DNA of 43,778 nt. Origin: an uncultured Sphingobium sp. (lineage in GTDB: Bacteria > Pseudomonadota > Alphaproteobacteria > Sphingomonadales > Sphingomonadaceae). The notes under the pieces were generated by a model. It was not told the DNA's origin and did no database searches. It worked only from the letters and a program-made list of their open reading frames with translations. Positions 42,201 through 43,778 of the stretch are shown here, in pieces; the stretch's first letter is position 1; each line of letters opens with the position of its first letter. The stretch is taken from positions 1 to 43,778 of the forward strand of contig CAMPHJ010000015.1 in the NCBI GenBank assembly GCA_946885845.1, given 5' to 3'. A program made the position numbers and the translations under genes.

Positions 42201-42869
42201 ATGCTGACGCCAAAACAACAGGAATTGCTCAGCTTCATTCAAAATCGGCTGGACGAAGGCGGAGTTTCGCCTTCGTTTGAGGAAATGAAGGAAGCGCTCG
42301 ATCTGCGTTCCAAATCTGGCATTCACAGGCTCATCAATGCGCTTGAAGAGCGGGGCTTCATTCGCCGATTGCCCAACCGGGCGCGGGCGCTGGAAGTTTT
42401 AAAACTGCCCGAAGCGATGCATCGTGCGCCAAAGGCGGCCCCTCCCAAGCCGCAACTCGTTGCCAAAGCGCCGATTGCAGCCAACGATGTGATCGACATT
42501 CCACTACATGGTCGTATCGCCGCAGGCGTACCGATCGAGGCGCTGGAAGGGCAGAACATGCTGTCCGTGCCTGCGGCGCTGCTGGGATCAGGTGATCATT
42601 ATGCGCTGGAGGTTTCAGGTGACTCAATGGCCGAAGCAGGCATATTGGATGGCGATTTCGCATTGATCCAGCGTACCGAAGTGGCGCGCGAAGGGCAGAT
42701 CGTCGTTGCGCTAATCGACGAGATCGAAGCGACGCTCAAATATTTTCATCGCGAAGGTCTCAACGTGCGGCTTGATCCGGCTAACGCAGCTTATGCCCCA
42801 CAAGTCTATGATCCACGTCAGGTACGAATTCAGGGCAAGCTGGCCGGGCTTCTGCGGCGCTATAACTGA
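42201..42869 (+). CDS. lexA: LexA repressor
   Basis: A 222-residue SOS repressor. The N-terminal winged helix (about 1-70) contains [33 protein letters not shown] (in part). The linker holds the self-cleavage site Ala-Gly in [12 protein letters not shown] (near residue 112). The C-terminal peptidase has catalytic Ser in [16 protein letters not shown] (near residue 142) and Lys in [13 protein letters not shown] (near residue 180). RecA filaments trigger cleavage and SOS induction. ATG 42201 has GAGGG upstream. The 3' end overlaps the comEC 3' end by 10 bases. Confidence 0.96.
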   Translation: MLTPKQQELLSFIQNRLDEGGVSPSFEEMKEALDLRSKSGIHRLINALEERGFIRRLPNRARALEVLKLPEAMHRAPKAAPPKPQLVAKAPIAANDVIDIPLHGRIAAGVPIEALEGQNMLSVPAALLGSGDHYALEVSGDSMAEAGILDGDFALIQRTEVAREGQIVVALIDEIEATLKYFHREGLNVRLDPANAAYAPQVYDPRQVRIQGKLAGLLRRYN

Positions 42870-43778
42870 CCGTCCACCCTTGGCCGACGATTTCGGACGG
42901 GCTGGACGATCCAGGGGTGCGCATCGCCTGCTATTTTCGTGCTGTGCACCAGGCCCTGGTCCAGGTCTATGGCTAACCCTCCTGTCCGTGTCAGCAGTTG
43001 CCGGTCTGCTTTTAGCCAGCGCGGTCGGCACCATGTCGGAAGGCGGCGATCGGCGACGACAATGTCGGCACCGGCGCAATCGCGTTCGAATACGGCTTTA
43101 TCGACTAGCACGTTGCTTCGCGTCAGTAGTAATCGCCATGATCGCCCGCCTCCTTCCACGTGAACCGCACACAGGTCCGTTGAGCAACGCGCTTCCGGCA
43201 AATCGGCCAAGGCTCCCATGACACCACTGGAGCCAGCACTTTCCGCCATCATGTCACGCACATAATTTCCCGCCCGCTCGCGAAGCAGGGTCATCTCTCC
43301 ACTGGATGAACGCAGGGCAACATGGCGGCCATCGCTGGTGATCAATATTTCAGGCGGTGAAACCATGAGCATCGCGGCGGCGCCGAGGGTGACTGGAACC
43401 AGCCCCGCCCAACGCCACCGACCCCGCCACAACAGGCACCACAGCCCGCCCAGGATGATAGCGCCGAATATGCCGACCGGCATCGTGGGGGTCATCACGA
43501 CGGCCCAAGGGCTCGCCGCAACCCCATGGGCAATGGCCAGCAGCAGTTCGAGCGCATGTCCCGTGAGCCACCAGAAAGGCCCGCCCGCGCCCGCCACGTC
43601 GAACAACAAAGCCAATGCCTCCAAAGGCATCACCACGAAGGTGGTTAACGGAATGGCCAGCAAATTGGCAAAGGCACCAAGCATCCCCGCCTTATGAAAA
43701 TGCAACAACGCAATCGGCGCCAGCACCAACTCAATGGCAAAACCTGTGAGCAGCATCGCGCCGAGGCTTCGAACCAAC
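42860..43778 (-). CDS. comEC: ComEC/Rec2 DNA-uptake protein, 3' part
   Basis: The C-terminal ~305 residues of a ComEC-family membrane protein; the start lies beyond the right edge. It contains [23 protein letters not shown], the end of the competence domain, with several membrane helices, followed by a degenerate C-terminal domain after about residue 150 of this fragment ([29 protein letters not shown]). ComEC forms the inner-membrane channel for single-stranded DNA in transformation; many alphaproteobacteria carry it beside lexA. The metallo-beta-lactamase-like C-terminal part seems short of its metal ligands, as in many alphaproteobacterial versions. Confidence 0.85.
   Translation of the reverse strand, partial: LVRSLGAMLLTGFAIELVLAPIALLHFHKAGMLGAFANLLAIPLTTFVVMPLEALALLFDVAGAGGPFWWLTGHALELLLAIAHGVAASPWAVVMTPTMPVGIFGAIILGGLWCLLWRGRWRWAGLVPVTLGAAAMLMVSPPEILITSDGRHVALRSSSGEMTLLRERAGNYVRDMMAESAGSSGVMGALADLPEARCSTDLCAVHVEGGGRSWRLLLTRSNVLVDKAVFERDCAGADIVVADRRLPTWCRPRWLKADRQLLTRTGGLAIDLDQGLVHSTKIAGDAHPWIVQPVRNRRPRVDGQL

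Overview
The window is a GC-rich chromosomal segment of an alphaproteobacterium, most likely a sphingomonad (Sphingobium, Sphingomonas or a close relative). Four things point there: the circularly permuted two-piece tmRNA with tag ANDNEALALAA, the GTTC-N7-GTTC LexA box, the gene order trpG-trpD-trpC-moaC-moeA-lexA-comEC, and REP-like repeats of the type GGGACTGGGYTCCTGC. No phage, transposase or CRISPR array was seen. The long open frames antisense to GC-rich genes are shadows and are left out.

Layout. (1) 1-3912: the 3' part of tRNA-Glu(CTC), a pentapeptide-repeat protein, and divergent glpD and glpK for glycerol-3-phosphate metabolism. (2) 3953-16324: an envelope-glycan cluster. A Wzx-like flippase, a GT4 and a GT2 glycosyltransferase are followed by an overlapping set of three genes (an unrecognised 536-residue protein, a UPF0104/AglD-like membrane protein and a polytopic membrane protein). 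Then, on the minus strand, come a CDP-glycerol glycerophosphotransferase-like protein, a methyltransferase, a 73-residue membrane peptide and a membrane-anchored sulfatase/alkaline-phosphatase-fold enzyme. (3) 16420-28423: a complete type II secretion operon gspC-D-E-F-G-H-I-J-K-L-M-N-O on the minus strand, tightly packed and mostly with 4-8 base overlaps. (4) 28481-35869: a divergent 2OG-Fe(II) dioxygenase, a CYTH-CHAD protein, a TonB-dependent receptor, a large beta-helix-like surface lipoprotein and a TPR protein. (5) 36127-37529: the permuted ssrA gene with its promoter and terminator, a hemerythrin-domain protein and a DUF6766 protein. (6) 37643-43778: trpG, trpDC-moaC-moeA, a tiny hydrophilic protein, lexA and the 3' end of comEC.

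The most interesting system is a probable phosphate-starvation module. Arrays of 7-base PhoB half-sites at exact 11-base spacing lie upstream of gspC (28481-28509) and of the lipoprotein gene (35358-35386, with a weaker fourth unit to 35397). Together, T2SS, surface lipoprotein, TonB receptor and a CYTH-CHAD (polyphosphate-type) protein resemble the ElpS/T2SS phosphate-scavenging system of Caulobacter crescentus. The second unusual feature is that three consecutive pseudopilin genes (gspG, gspH, gspI) carry REP-like palindromic repeats in frame inside the leader peptides that prepilin peptidase removes. The largest is a 156-base two-ended element in gspG. Pseudopilin leaders may be a tolerated landing site for repeats inside an otherwise compact operon.
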